From assembly GCF_900128475.1 (NCBI RefSeq), contig NZ_LT635838.1, positions 498,536 through 562,535 of the forward strand: 64,000 nucleotides of DNA, in the 5' to 3' direction. Both the position numbers and the translations under genes were made by a program. The notes beneath the pieces are model-generated. The model saw only the letters and a list, made by a program, of their open reading frames with translations, ran no database searches and had not been told where the DNA came from. Shown piece after piece: positions 51,608 to 61,309 of this stretch. Origin of the DNA: Mediterranea massiliensis. GTDB taxonomy: Bacteria; Bacteroidota; Bacteroidia; Bacteroidales; Bacteroidaceae. Each line of letters starts with the position of its first letter. Within the stretch, counting starts at the first letter, position 1.

Positions 51608-52636
51608 TCAAAACCGGGGTTTTACGAACTTATCATCAGGAGATGTAAACGACAGCCCCGGAACCGAACGACGTATGTCTTTATAAGCATATTCTTTTAT
51701 CAGCGAATAGTCGGTGGCATCTAAGGCATAGTAGTAATCATCTTTGTCTGTCGAACGTTTCACAGTCCAATCAAACATGTTTCCGAAAATGGTCAATTCA
51801 TCTTTTGTGGGGTCAAAAGCGGGAATGGCAGATTTGATGACACTCCCGTCGCTCTGAATCACATAGAAATGATGTCGGCTGTCTACCATGTATCCTAACG
51901 TCTGACGGCTGCGGAATTCGGTGATGAAGACGTATTCCGGACGCACATTGTCGGGCAGCCGAATGGCTTTTACATACGGACAGCCTTTCGTACATTTCAA
52001 GTGAAACAGTTGGTGGTTAGCGTCCAGCACCAAGTATCCTTCGTCGTAATCTTTACGGGTGGTAGGATTGCCCGAAGCATAGCTGGCGGGAAAAACAAAA
52101 CCTTTTTGGAGCAACATGTCGGTAAACAGCTTGCTTTTCGGTTCGTCTATCCGGTTTGTCTCCATGCAGATAAACTCAATGCCTTTACCGGTAAAACGGA
52201 AAGCGTCATCGGGCATCTTCAGCTCCACCCGCTTGGACATCGATTCCATCAGGAAATAAATTCCCGTTTGGGGAGCGTTGATTGCCGAAGGCACACTTTT
52301 AAAGGTAAAGTTTGTCATTTGAATGTCTTTCGGGCTGACTGCTTTGCCGCAAATGGTATCGGGAAAACGCTCGTCTGCCGTAAGCTGACGCACATAAAAC
52401 GAAGGAAGCAGGCTGTCTACCTGTTGCTGCGTATAGGTGTTTCCCTTTGTATCGCTGCGTCGGATTTGCTTGTTCGCGTCCGTCTGAATGAATATGAAGT
52501 CGCCCAAAACCGAGCTGTACATCGTAAACGGGGTTTTCACCGGTTTGGCTGTAAAGAATGCGTAACACCACGGCAACTGCCATACCAGCAGAACCGCCAC
52601 GGTGAGATAAAGAAATATTTTACTGAATCGAATCAT
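51608..52636 (-). CDS. DUF4857-family protein
   Basis: 342 residues with one N-terminal membrane anchor or signal (IFLYLTVAVLLVWQLPWCYAF). The extracytoplasmic body includes SSVLGDFIFIQTDANKQIRR and LDANHQLFHLKCTKGCPYVK, the latter with a C-x3-C pair. I recognise it as DUF4857, a family found after ABC genes in Bacteroidota, with unknown role. It follows the permease by 26 bp and is last in the ABC operon. Confidence 0.75.
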   Translation of the reverse strand: MIRFSKIFLYLTVAVLLVWQLPWCYAFFTAKPVKTPFTMYSSVLGDFIFIQTDANKQIRRSDTKGNTYTQQQVDSLLPSFYVRQLTADERFPDTICGKAVSPKDIQMTNFTFKSVPSAINAPQTGIYFLMESMSKRVELKMPDDAFRFTGKGIEFICMETNRIDEPKSKLFTDMLLQKGFVFPASYASGNPTTRKDYDEGYLVLDANHQLFHLKCTKGCPYVKAIRLPDNVRPEYVFITEFRSRQTLGYMVDSRHHFYVIQSDGSVIKSAIPAFDPTKDELTIFGNMFDWTVKRSTDKDDYYYALDATDYSLIKEYAYKDIRRSVPGLSFTSPDDKFVKPRF

Positions 52637-52661
52637 CTTTGTTTCATTTTTTAATCATTAA

Positions 52662-53333
52662 TCAGTCTTGTTTACCGGCTTTAAACCGCACCACGGAAAT
52701 CCATGAAAGCGAAGCGATGAGCAGCGTGTACAGGGTCAGCACGGGCAGGAAGCTGTTATAGGCCTCGGGTGCCGGAGCCAAGAAGTAGATGCGGCAAATC
52801 AATGCGGCAATAATCAGATTCAGCACCCGGCGTTTCCATGTGGGTTCCAGACAAATCCACGCCACGAACAAATAGCCTGCACCACCTGCCAGAAACCACG
52901 GAACTGCCGACAGCAGAATATGCCGAACCAACTCGCCCGTAAAGTGCTGGGGCAGGTAAATGCCCATGATGATGAAACTCGTGGCGAAACATGCAGCCAG
53001 CGCAAGCAGCCCGAAAGCCAGAATAGCCAGAATCATCTTCTTCTGCGAGTAAGGCAGATGCAAAGTCAGCTTCAAGCACTTGCGTTGCATTTCGGGAAAA
53101 AACTGTACGGCTGCCAGCAGGATACCGGTAAGCAGCGGAACATATTGCAACAAATCTACAAATATGGCATCTTTCTGAACCATAACCACCCACAGATGGT
53201 CGATTCCCTGCATGGCTATCACGCGACTGACGCGAAGCATGGAGTATCCCGTGATTCCTATCATGAACAGGGTGGCCAACAGCAAATACCAGCGTGTTTT
53301 TATCCACTCTTTATAAAATATGGCTTGTATCAT
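52662..53333 (-). CDS. ABC-2-like membrane protein (permease)
   Basis: 223 residues with six hydrophobic segments, e.g. WYLLLATLFMIGITGYSML, LLTGILLAAVQFFPEMQR and ILAILAFGLLALAACFATSF. The layout is that of ABC-2-type permeases, and the ATPase gene is 25 bp upstream in the same operon. The substrate is unknown; NosY-like copper or maturation roles are one analogy. Confidence 0.72.
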   Translation of the reverse strand: MIQAIFYKEWIKTRWYLLLATLFMIGITGYSMLRVSRVIAMQGIDHLWVVMVQKDAIFVDLLQYVPLLTGILLAAVQFFPEMQRKCLKLTLHLPYSQKKMILAILAFGLLALAACFATSFIIMGIYLPQHFTGELVRHILLSAVPWFLAGGAGYLFVAWICLEPTWKRRVLNLIIAALICRIYFLAPAPEAYNSFLPVLTLYTLLIASLSWISVVRFKAGKQD

Positions 53334-53357
53334 ACGTTTCTCTTTTTCTGTTTAATG

Positions 53358-54245
53358 TTAATACTTTCCGGTAAGCCCGATGAAGGCGTCCTCCAGACTT
53401 ACGTGTTCGTACCGCAAATCGGTATAGGGGACTTGCGACTGTTTCAAAAGTCCCTCCATTTCGGCAGGCGGAAGGAAAGAATGGGTTTCCAGTGTCTGCC
53501 GAATCACCGCCGGATGATAACAGCTCTCCGGCAAGTGAGGCTGATAGCCTTCGGGTACGGTACAAGTATATCGTCGGAGGTTCTTCATCAATGTTTCAAC
53601 AGGCTGCTGGATAAGAATAGAACCGTAGTCCATAATGATACAGTCATCAATCAGCCGCTCCATATCCTGAATAATATGAGAAGTCAGGAAAACGGTTTTA
53701 TTTTCAGAGCGGGCATAATCGCGCAGATAGTCGACAAAAAGCCGACGATAGCCGGGGTCAAGCCCTAAAGAGAAATCGTCTAAAATCAAAAGTTCGGGGT
53801 CTTGGGCAAGAATCAGCCCCAACGCCACTTGCGAACGCTGCCCGTTCGACATGCGCGAGATGCGCTGCCCCGGAGCCACTTTCAGCTTATTCATCAAGTC
53901 GTAATATGCCTCCTTTTTCCATTGCCCCGGATAGAAAGAAGCATAAAACTTCTCTATCTGTGTAATGTTCATAAACTGATACTGAACATGCCCTTCCAGC
54001 AGCAAGCCGATGTTCCGGCGCAGGGCGGGATTCATGGTTTGAATATTCTCTCCGAATATGCGGCACACCCCTGAACGCGGTTGAAGATAACCGCTCAAAA
54101 TATTGATAGTTGTTGTTTTCCCTGTACCATTCTTACCCAGCAGTCCTAAAATACGTCCCTGAGGTACATCGAAGCTCAGGTTCTCATAAATTTTACGTTT
54201 GCCGTAATAATGAGTCAGGTTTTTACATTCTATTATTGCACTCAT
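53358..54245 (-). CDS. ABC transporter ATP-binding protein
   Basis: 295 residues. Walker A GLLGKNGTGKTT at about 35-46, signature MSNGQRSQ, Walker B LLILDDFSLGLDPG and the switch His in TSHII. The MSNGQ signature and a C-terminal extension of about 70 residues fit the CcmA/NosF/NatA type of ABC-2 ATPase. It starts the three-gene operon with the permease and DUF4857 gene. A four-unit 22-bp array lies in its promoter region (54282-54369). Confidence 0.9.
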   Translation of the reverse strand: MSAIIECKNLTHYYGKRKIYENLSFDVPQGRILGLLGKNGTGKTTTINILSGYLQPRSGVCRIFGENIQTMNPALRRNIGLLLEGHVQYQFMNITQIEKFYASFYPGQWKKEAYYDLMNKLKVAPGQRISRMSNGQRSQVALGLILAQDPELLILDDFSLGLDPGYRRLFVDYLRDYARSENKTVFLTSHIIQDMERLIDDCIIMDYGSILIQQPVETLMKNLRRYTCTVPEGYQPHLPESCYHPAVIRQTLETHSFLPPAEMEGLLKQSQVPYTDLRYEHVSLEDAFIGLTGKY

Positions 54246-54281
54246 TCTTTATATCTTTTTCCGTTTTTTGATACCTTGAAA

Positions 54282-54369
54282 AATTCTACCCATAGGACGA
54301 ACCAACTCTAACCATAGAACTGATGAATTCTACCCATAGAACCGACCAATTCTACCGCATGAATTTTAC
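54282..54369. repeat. Four tandem 22-bp units upstream of the ABC operon
   Basis: Units start at 54282, 54304, 54326 and 54348; the common part is AA(T/C)TCTA(A/C)CCATAGAAC. The gap 54246-54411 has no gene. The minus strand reads CTATGGGTAGAAT, a word also present in the array at 61310-61375, pointing to the same regulator. Confidence 0.82.
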
Positions 54370-54411
54370 AGGACTAACCGTCACTGATTCCTCCCTGATT
54401 ATCAACAAGTT

Positions 54412-54987
54412 TTAAAAACACGCAAGGAAGATGACCGGTATTAGAATACCGATGACCAGTTCTATACCTCCCCTGCCCCATAATCCCTTCGGCCCTTTAA
54501 TCATCACAATGCCGCTGAGGGTGATTAAAATCAGGCAGACAGCAAAAGCATCGGCAAACCAAGTCCACCATTTGCCGGGATTAAAATGAAGCTGCACCAT
54601 CGGGGAGATGAGCGGACGGCGCTTCAATCCTTCATACACCGCATCGTTCGTCCGGGTGTCAATCACCAAGCTGGAGCCTCCTTTCAGGAAAACTTTTATC
54701 CTATCCGGTTTCGGGTAATAATATTTGGTGAAATTCTCCGCTTCGTCCAACGGTTCCAGCAATGCCAGAATCACCTTGTCATTCACCTTGTTTTTGTCAG
54801 ACAAGTCCGCTGTTACCTTATACTCTTTCCGCGTAACCGTATAATGAGGATTTATGCTATCCCGATGGTTCATTACGAGACCTGAGACAGCATAAATCAG
54901 AATCATTCCGGCAAAGAAGAATGAGAGTTCGCGATGAACCGTCCTAGTCCATTTGCGAAACGCCGCTCCTTTACTCTTGAATTTCAT
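54412..54987 (-). CDS. PepSY-associated membrane protein
   Basis: 191 residues. RTVHRELSFFFAGMILIYAVSG and GLVMNHRDS form the first PepSY-TM helix with conserved histidines; the periplasmic part includes YTVTRKEYKVTADL; HFNPGKWWTWFADAFAVCLI and LSGIVMIKGPKGLWGRGG hold the last helices. PepSY-TM proteins are linked to reductive iron or siderophore uptake. It overlaps the upstream lipoprotein gene by 17 bp, so the two are coupled. Confidence 0.85.
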   Translation of the reverse strand: MKFKSKGAAFRKWTRTVHRELSFFFAGMILIYAVSGLVMNHRDSINPHYTVTRKEYKVTADLSDKNKVNDKVILALLEPLDEAENFTKYYYPKPDRIKVFLKGGSSLVIDTRTNDAVYEGLKRRPLISPMVQLHFNPGKWWTWFADAFAVCLILITLSGIVMIKGPKGLWGRGGIELVIGILIPVIFLACF

Positions 54988-55555
54988 AAGAACTTGCTTC
55001 CAAGTAATAGAACGACAGGTAATCTTTTCCGGTAGCTGTTTTTCTTTCAGCTATCTTCGCACGGAAATCGGCAATGCGTGCTTCGGGAGTATTCGCTGTT
55101 TCGCCGCGTGCTTTCTTCTCCGAATCACATCCGGCAGCCGTTTCGCCATGAGATTTTTCGGTCTGCGCTTTCAGCCGGCTTTCCCAGTTTTGCAGATAAG
55201 CCTCATCAACGCGCTGCTCTTTCAATGTTCCGGCAACCGTGACAATGGCATTGACGCAACGGGTATCAAACGAGCCTAACGGACCGGCTTCTACCCGGAT
55301 CGTCTTAGTATCGTCGCTGCCCATCAAAAACATTTTCGTAGCGCCATGCTTGCAGGTGTGTGTACAAATCCCCTCAATCGTTACCTCCTTGTTTACCAGC
55401 GAGTCGGCATCCGAGAGCAAATCATCAATGCTTAACGCCGACGGAGCAGCCTGTTCCGTTTGTTCAGACTGACTTTGCTTATTACTGTTTCCACAAGAAG
55501 TAATCATTACCATAGCTGCCATAAAAGCGGCAGCAACCATCAATTTAGTTTTCAT
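54971..55555 (-). CDS. OB-fold lipoprotein with Cys/His motif
   Basis: 194 residues. MKTKLMVAAAFMAAMVMITS then Cys21 is a lipoprotein signal. Residues ~45-125 (VNKEVTIEGICTHTCKHGATKMFLMG... VNAIVTVAGTLKEQRVD) look like a tRNA_anti-like OB fold; CTHTCKHG could bind a metal or form a disulfide. A charged coiled C-terminal half follows. It sits between the DUF6850 barrel and the PepSY gene in the uptake operon. Confidence 0.75.
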   Translation of the reverse strand: MKTKLMVAAAFMAAMVMITSCGNSNKQSQSEQTEQAAPSALSIDDLLSDADSLVNKEVTIEGICTHTCKHGATKMFLMGSDDTKTIRVEAGPLGSFDTRCVNAIVTVAGTLKEQRVDEAYLQNWESRLKAQTEKSHGETAAGCDSEKKARGETANTPEARIADFRAKIAERKTATGKDYLSFYYLEASSYEIQE

Positions 55556-55573
55556 ACATTATCATTTTTAGTT

Positions 55574-57130
55574 TTAGAAAAAGACGCCCAGTGAACAAGC
55601 GGCATACCGGGCCGTTCCGCATTTTTTATAATAAGTGCCCTGCCATTGGAATGACAACGACAAACTGTATTTCTTTATCGGATAGTTTCCCTGCAAGCGG
55701 ACTCCTGCCCAGCCGTAACTGTCGGACAAGTAAGTGATATTCGCCAACAAGGTTTGTGCCGATGATTTCGAAGTATCCAATCCCGGCAAAGCATATTCAG
55801 CCGAGAGGTTGGCGTAATAACCGCCGTTGGCTTCTGCCGCCAACTGCAAACGGTTTATCTGATAGTGCAAACGGGCACGCAACGAACCGGACAATGCCGA
55901 CAGATGGACGAAACGAGACACCGTGTTGTAATCGGCCCTCCACCGATGACAAGTAACGTTAGGGATGATTGCTCCACCCCATGTCCGTTCACCATACGGG
56001 AGTTTCTCCCACAGTCCCTCTACCGAAATCCTGCTGTCGGCAATCTTTATCCCCGGCGAGGTACTAATCAGTGTTCCGTACGAACTCCCGCCAGCCTCAC
56101 CGTAGAGATTTTCCGTTCCCTTACGGACTGTATATTTCGTTTTCAGCTTTACACCGAAAGTATTTCCCTTCCAAGAAGTCCGCAGCCAACTCACATTCCC
56201 ATCCAAGTTTGTAGTACCCAGCTCCAGCAATGTGAGATTATTGGCACTGCTCAGTTTCTTATCCAGAGCCATGTGGTCCATTGAAACCACGGCAGATATT
56301 CCCTGTTCCGCATCTGCCGGCAGGATGCCCACACTTCCTTTCCACTGCATACCTTGATATTTTGTTCCGGTCTGATTCCCTGCAAAACGCGCATAATCCA
56401 TCCCCAGCCCCAATACATGGTATACCGAAGTAGAACCTTTGTCGGCAAGAAACGAAATCTCACTGTTCTGCTGGTAGTACCGGAAATCGGCGGATACTCC
56501 TATACGATACGTACCCAAACGATAGCCTCCTCCTGCGGAGAAAGAAAGATCGGAAGCCGTATTGCGCGGACGTGGGTCTTTATCCCGATAATTATGAGAA
56601 GCTCTGTAACCTCCGGTCAGCCCCCATGTCCAACGCCCCGATTCATCGGCATATCCACCATTGAAATAATAAGTCTCTCCCTTCAGGAAACCACCTATTG
56701 AATCGCCTGTTACATAAGGAGCCACCAACTCCCAGTCGATGTTCTCGTTCCACAATACATTGTCTTGTTTCCGGCTTCGGTATCCGGCAGACCCAAACAC
56801 CCGATTATGCTCCGACAGAATAACAAACGAATGTACATCTACTCCGACGTGAGCATCGTTATCGCCTTCTTGCTTCAAAGCTGCCCTGCCCTTATCATGA
56901 CGGACGGCGTTTACATCCACACTTGTCCACGTATACGGAGTGTAATAATAATACAGTGCCGGATTCTGCCATACTTCACCGCGAAATCCGGTTGCGAACG
57001 AGCCCATACGGATTACCTTATCAGGCAATGAAAGCGTATCGGCAACCGTTTGTCCGACGGTTTTCTGCACATTCGTCCCAATGAAAGCAACCAATAACGT
57101 TATAACTATTCGCATCCGGATTCGTATCAT
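55574..57130 (-). CDS. DUF6850-like outer-membrane beta-barrel protein
   Basis: 518 residues with a signal peptide ending near TVGQ. Alternating amphipathic strands (YYYYTPYTWTSVDVNAVRHD, FNGGYADESGRWTWGLTGGY, LSLSFQWQGTYYKKCG) run throughout and the C-terminal residues are ...SLGVFF, a typical barrel end. It matches what I remember of DUF6850. It follows the DUF4876 lipoprotein gene by 45 bp and is likely part of the TonB cluster. Confidence 0.78.
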   Translation of the reverse strand: MIRIRMRIVITLLVAFIGTNVQKTVGQTVADTLSLPDKVIRMGSFATGFRGEVWQNPALYYYYTPYTWTSVDVNAVRHDKGRAALKQEGDNDAHVGVDVHSFVILSEHNRVFGSAGYRSRKQDNVLWNENIDWELVAPYVTGDSIGGFLKGETYYFNGGYADESGRWTWGLTGGYRASHNYRDKDPRPRNTASDLSFSAGGGYRLGTYRIGVSADFRYYQQNSEISFLADKGSTSVYHVLGLGMDYARFAGNQTGTKYQGMQWKGSVGILPADAEQGISAVVSMDHMALDKKLSSANNLTLLELGTTNLDGNVSWLRTSWKGNTFGVKLKTKYTVRKGTENLYGEAGGSSYGTLISTSPGIKIADSRISVEGLWEKLPYGERTWGGAIIPNVTCHRWRADYNTVSRFVHLSALSGSLRARLHYQINRLQLAAEANGGYYANLSAEYALPGLDTSKSSAQTLLANITYLSDSYGWAGVRLQGNYPIKKYSLSLSFQWQGTYYKKCGTARYAACSLGVFF

Positions 57131-57175
57131 AAAACAAACAACAAAGATTTATTATGTCAACAAAAACGTTTCTGA

Positions 57176-58390
57176 TTATTCGGCAAACAAACTCGGAGTG
57201 GCAGCCGGCGTGAAATCAACGGTAGAGTTGTTCGTGTCTTGCAGTACCTCGCGGTCATTGTCCGTATAAGCCACCTTACGCATTACACACTTGCCGATGT
57301 TTTCTGCCACGGTGTTATTTACGCCGATATAGGTATGCCCCATATCCAGTTCGGTAGCCGTAACATTCCACTGCCATTCATTGGTAGCACCGATATTCAC
57401 AGCGTCTATCACCCATTCGTTAGGGAATTTATATTTGCTCTGAGGCTTGCTTACCGTTCCGCTTTGCAATACATACGTGTAGTCGTAAGTATAATCTGCG
57501 ATATACTGTTCTTTCGTCATTCCTTCGGGCAGTCTGCCGATGGCATAAGCACGGTTACCCTGCTTGTTCAGTATCCAAATGGTCTTGGTATAGCAATAAT
57601 AGATATCCATATTGGGAACAGCCGGATTGTCTACGTCTTGTTTCGATTCGATGTACCATTCAAAGTTGGCATTGCTCAGGTCGATGGAGTTCGGGTTAGC
57701 CTCTTTGTGGTTGATGGCGTTATCGCAGATAATAAAAGACTCTCCCGGTTGTATCGGATAATCTGTTCCGTTGCCCGGTACTACGACCACAGAACCTACC
57801 GCAATCGCTTCGTTCATGATATCCGGGTCTACCGACTGATATTTCTGTGTGGTGGTGAATTGCGATTCCATGAATACCAGTCCGTCTGCATACAGAACCG
57901 TATCCGAGTTGTTGTAGATGCGCACGTATTGGTCTCCGTTATACTGCTTTCCGGCCTCGTTATAAGTTCCGGGGAGGAATATTTCGGCAATCACGAAGTC
58001 GGCATCGCCTGTATTCACCACGTGTGCCGTCAAGTCCAGCTTGCACGAACCGCCCGAAACTGTCACGTTCTGCTGTACTCCCTGCACGTTTACCTCTACC
58101 GAAGTTCCGTTCTGCGAATATGTCCCCTTCCCGATGAAAGTAACGTTATATAATCCATCCGCTAACTGAATAAGGCTGGTAGGGTAACTTACATCGGTCT
58201 TAGCAGATGTATTCACGTTCTCGAATGTATAAGTACCGGAGGTTATCTGCAACCCCTCGATTGTTGTATTTACAGTGGCAGAAATACTTACGTCGGACAT
58301 GCTTACTCCTTCGTCGTCACTACATGCGCTGAATCCCAATGCTGCCGCAAAGAGAACCGCCAGAGCTAATTGATTTTTTTTCATATTCAT
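57176..58390 (-). CDS. DUF4876-family lipoprotein
   Basis: 404 residues. MNMKKNQLALAVLFAAALGFSAC gives a lipoprotein signal with Cys23. The mature part begins with an Ig-like segment (residues ~30-120: TVNTTIEGLQITSGTYTFEN) and continues with the DUF4876 region that includes VIAEIFLPGTYNEAGKQYNG and the VVVVPGNGTDYPIQPGES turn. It follows the TonB receptor by 20 bp and is the probable surface ligand-capturing partner. The ligand is unknown; iron-siderophore or heme are possible given PepSY downstream. Confidence 0.8.
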   Translation of the reverse strand: MNMKKNQLALAVLFAAALGFSACSDDEGVSMSDVSISATVNTTIEGLQITSGTYTFENVNTSAKTDVSYPTSLIQLADGLYNVTFIGKGTYSQNGTSVEVNVQGVQQNVTVSGGSCKLDLTAHVVNTGDADFVIAEIFLPGTYNEAGKQYNGDQYVRIYNNSDTVLYADGLVFMESQFTTTQKYQSVDPDIMNEAIAVGSVVVVPGNGTDYPIQPGESFIICDNAINHKEANPNSIDLSNANFEWYIESKQDVDNPAVPNMDIYYCYTKTIWILNKQGNRAYAIGRLPEGMTKEQYIADYTYDYTYVLQSGTVSKPQSKYKFPNEWVIDAVNIGATNEWQWNVTATELDMGHTYIGVNNTVAENIGKCVMRKVAYTDNDREVLQDTNNSTVDFTPAATPSLFAE

Positions 58391-58410
58391 TACTTTTTTA
58401 TTTTAGATTA

Positions 58411-61149
58411 TTAAAAAGTCAAGTTCATTTCCATGCCGAAATAAGGCGATTCCGGTGTCCGGCGTTGCAATACTCCCCTCAAGGTGTAATCGGGATAAAT
58501 GCCCAAGATGCGGTTTACGTAAAACGACAGATTCAGGTATTTACCGATTCGCTTGCTTGCCTTTAAGTTGACATCCATGTAGAAAGGCACGGTGGTACGT
58601 TCGAAATAGGTAGCCGAATACTTTTCTACCAGATGCTGCAACTGGATGTTTTCTGCATCTTCGGCACGGAAAGGATAGGTTTCGCCCGACTGGTCGATGT
58701 AACTTACCGGCATACCATCGTTCCACAGATTACGGCGATTAGTGTACCATGTACATTGCAGTGAAGTTGAAAAGGTCAAGCCCAAACGCTGGAGATAGGT
58801 GTCAAACATAAAGTTGGTATTAAACGCCTGACTTTCTGTTCCTTCTTCGCCCTCGTATAATCCAACGTATTCCAACTGCTTATTATCCAGCAAAATGGAG
58901 GAAGCCTTATATTTCGGAACGTCTGAGCTATAAATGTTTTTTATCCACGCCCCATACACCGTAACGCGGGTTTTCAGCAGTTCGATTCGTTTGGATGAGA
59001 ATTGAAACTCCACGCCTTCTTTCTCTATTTTCATCACGTTGCCCACGGTAGAATATACGTCAAGATTATATTCGTCGGTATAAGCCAGTTCCGACAGTTC
59101 AGGAGGAGCAGTCAGCGTAGAGCCGTCAATACTCGACGGGTCATAGAGTTTATAAGCCAGCGATTTGTAATATGTCAGGTCGCCGAAACCGTTGTTCATC
59201 CGCTCGCGGAAGTAAGTAACAGACAAGCGATTCCCTTTATAGCCTATATCGGCGCGAACCTCCCACTTCCGGTTACGTGCCGGCTCTAACTGATAATTGG
59301 TATTGTCCCACTTATACGTCATCATGTTGATGCGACGGTAATCGGGATTGGTATGATAATAATTCAACTGAATCAAATCGACATACTTCAAGTCGGGGTA
59401 AAGCTGCGAAATAGTAGGCATACGGCTTATCCATCCCAAACCGCCGGAAAAAGTGATATTCCATCCATTGAATGCAGGCAAACGCCATTGCAAATCCAGA
59501 CGGAGGTCGGGATATACCTTGCCTTTCATCTCGTATTGGTTGTCAAGCCCCAACAGCGACTGCAAGCGGACACCCGCCGTAAGAGACAGTTTATGGCTTT
59601 GTACGGGAAGATGTAAAACCTCTTCGGCATAGAAGGCAAAAGGTTGCATCCCCGGCACGTCTTTAAAACGACGCGGACGGGTACTCATGCTTTCACTGAT
59701 GGGGCGCGTGACGTCGAACACTTGTCCTTCGCCCAAATTCTTCTGATAATTCCACTCCACGCCCATGTTCGTCTCGTTACGCAACATGCCGACAGGAAAA
59801 GCCAAGCGGGTGCGTGCCGCAGCCGTAACGTATAAGGGCTTACCGTCGATTTCCATTTGTGCCACGTAATTGTATGGTAAATAGATACCGTCAGATTCTC
59901 CTTCTTCTTTCTGAATGGATATGGCTGCCGGACGGTTGAGGGAGACCGATTTCGTTTCACGCATTTTCTCCCATTGCTGGCTGACAGAGGTGGTCAGGTT
60001 TATCTCCCGAATCCATGAACGGTCGGGAAACTTCATATTCCATTTGCCTGCCACCTTCAGGCTGTTGAAATCCGACTTGTAAGCGTCTTCTTTTACGGTG
60101 GCATCCTTGTCACGTTTTGCATCGTCGAACGAACCGGTATAATCGGTACTGATATTCCAGTGGATGTTACGCTCGTTCCACAGCCACTTGCTATCCAGAC
60201 GGGCAGACGCCGTGAAGCGCGTATAGTTTTTCACACTGTTGCGCGGGTCAATCTTTGCATCCAGATAATTGACATCGGCATTTAAAATATAACGTCCGTT
60301 GCCGTCCAGCCTGATTCCTTTACCTACCGAAAACAGTTTGCTGGTTTTATCGGCTTTGAAGCGTGCAGACAAGGGACTTTCGCTGGTTTTGCGCTGGATA
60401 ATCACTGCGCCGTTCGACACGTTTCCGTACGCCACAGAAGGAATACCTCGGATAATCTCCACCTTCTCGATATTGTCGGTGGAAAGGGTACGCATATCCA
60501 CTCCTTTCGCCATCGTGCTGGTGGCGTTTACGCTGGAGGTGCTGCCCGGCATGTATTGCAGGTTGGCATCTGTATTCAGGGACACACCGTCGACGAAAAA
60601 CCCCACGCCCAACGAAGAAAGCGCCGATGTCTGACCGGTTTCGCGGATACGAATCAGGTTTGCCTGCCCCATCTGGGGGTCGGCCGACTTACCTCCGGGT
60701 ACCAATTCCATCAAGTCGCTGAAACTGCTGGGCTGAAGGTGTTTCATCGCCGTGCGGTCGATTATGGATGCACTGGCGGCGTACTTCGACTCGGAAGCGG
60801 TTACAACAACCTCGTTCAGCGCCGTTGCCGAAGACTTTAAATAAAACGTTTCTGAAATATCCTGAACAACCTTTACTTCTTTTTCTACGGTATCATATCC
60901 TAAATACGAAACAACCACCCGATAAGTTTCGGGCCGGATGTGGGGGAGTTCAAAACGCCCGTTCGCATCTGTAATGCCTCCATAAGCTATTTGTTTCCCA
61001 ACAAATAGCTGAACCGTTGCATAATCTAACGTTTGATGGGTCTGTTTATCTAACACAACACCTCTAAACGCAAATGTCTGCCCCCATAAAAAAGATACAT
61101 TACCCAATGTTATGAACCAAAGAAGTACGTATATACTTTTGCAAACCAT
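58411..61149 (-). CDS. TonB-dependent receptor of the inserted uptake cluster
   Basis: 912 residues from MVCKSIYVLLWFITLGNVSF; the in-frame start at 61200 lies at the promoter and is rejected. Residues ~25-110 are a carboxypeptidase-like domain (FRGVVLDKQTHQTLDYATVQ), then the plug (IRETGQTSALSSLGVGFFVDG and VEIIRGIPSVAYGNVSNGAV) and the barrel, ending PYFGMEMNLTF. First gene of a run of five minus-strand genes ending with PepSY, all closely spaced. Its codon and base use is lower in GC than the nuo region, consistent with transfer. Confidence 0.92.
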   Translation of the reverse strand: MVCKSIYVLLWFITLGNVSFLWGQTFAFRGVVLDKQTHQTLDYATVQLFVGKQIAYGGITDANGRFELPHIRPETYRVVVSYLGYDTVEKEVKVVQDISETFYLKSSATALNEVVVTASESKYAASASIIDRTAMKHLQPSSFSDLMELVPGGKSADPQMGQANLIRIRETGQTSALSSLGVGFFVDGVSLNTDANLQYMPGSTSSVNATSTMAKGVDMRTLSTDNIEKVEIIRGIPSVAYGNVSNGAVIIQRKTSESPLSARFKADKTSKLFSVGKGIRLDGNGRYILNADVNYLDAKIDPRNSVKNYTRFTASARLDSKWLWNERNIHWNISTDYTGSFDDAKRDKDATVKEDAYKSDFNSLKVAGKWNMKFPDRSWIREINLTTSVSQQWEKMRETKSVSLNRPAAISIQKEEGESDGIYLPYNYVAQMEIDGKPLYVTAAARTRLAFPVGMLRNETNMGVEWNYQKNLGEGQVFDVTRPISESMSTRPRRFKDVPGMQPFAFYAEEVLHLPVQSHKLSLTAGVRLQSLLGLDNQYEMKGKVYPDLRLDLQWRLPAFNGWNITFSGGLGWISRMPTISQLYPDLKYVDLIQLNYYHTNPDYRRINMMTYKWDNTNYQLEPARNRKWEVRADIGYKGNRLSVTYFRERMNNGFGDLTYYKSLAYKLYDPSSIDGSTLTAPPELSELAYTDEYNLDVYSTVGNVMKIEKEGVEFQFSSKRIELLKTRVTVYGAWIKNIYSSDVPKYKASSILLDNKQLEYVGLYEGEEGTESQAFNTNFMFDTYLQRLGLTFSTSLQCTWYTNRRNLWNDGMPVSYIDQSGETYPFRAEDAENIQLQHLVEKYSATYFERTTVPFYMDVNLKASKRIGKYLNLSFYVNRILGIYPDYTLRGVLQRRTPESPYFGMEMNLTF

Positions 61150-61169
61150 CTCATCCTTTATTTGGTTTA

Positions 61170-61200
61170 CAAAAGTACGAATCGCCCACAGCTGCGGCAA
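61170..61200 (-). promoter_or_regulatory. Promoter of the TonB uptake operon
   Basis: Minus strand TTG (complement of 61198-61200), a 20-bp spacer and TACTTTTG (complement of 61170-61177), about 21 bp before the start at 61149. Confidence 0.7.
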
Positions 61201-61309
61201 TACCCACTTTTAGGTATTAAAAGGTGATTTCGGGCAGGCGCAATACCTAAACATGAGTATTTTGCTTTTGATTCATTTCCAATGGGATATCGTCTACGCT
61301 CATCCCCCT

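Noticed and set aside
51467..51724. An 85-codon plus-strand frame after the integrase fragment
   Set aside because: It begins inside the terminator hairpin of the candidate small RNA and runs through the opposite-strand terminator into the DUF4857 gene.
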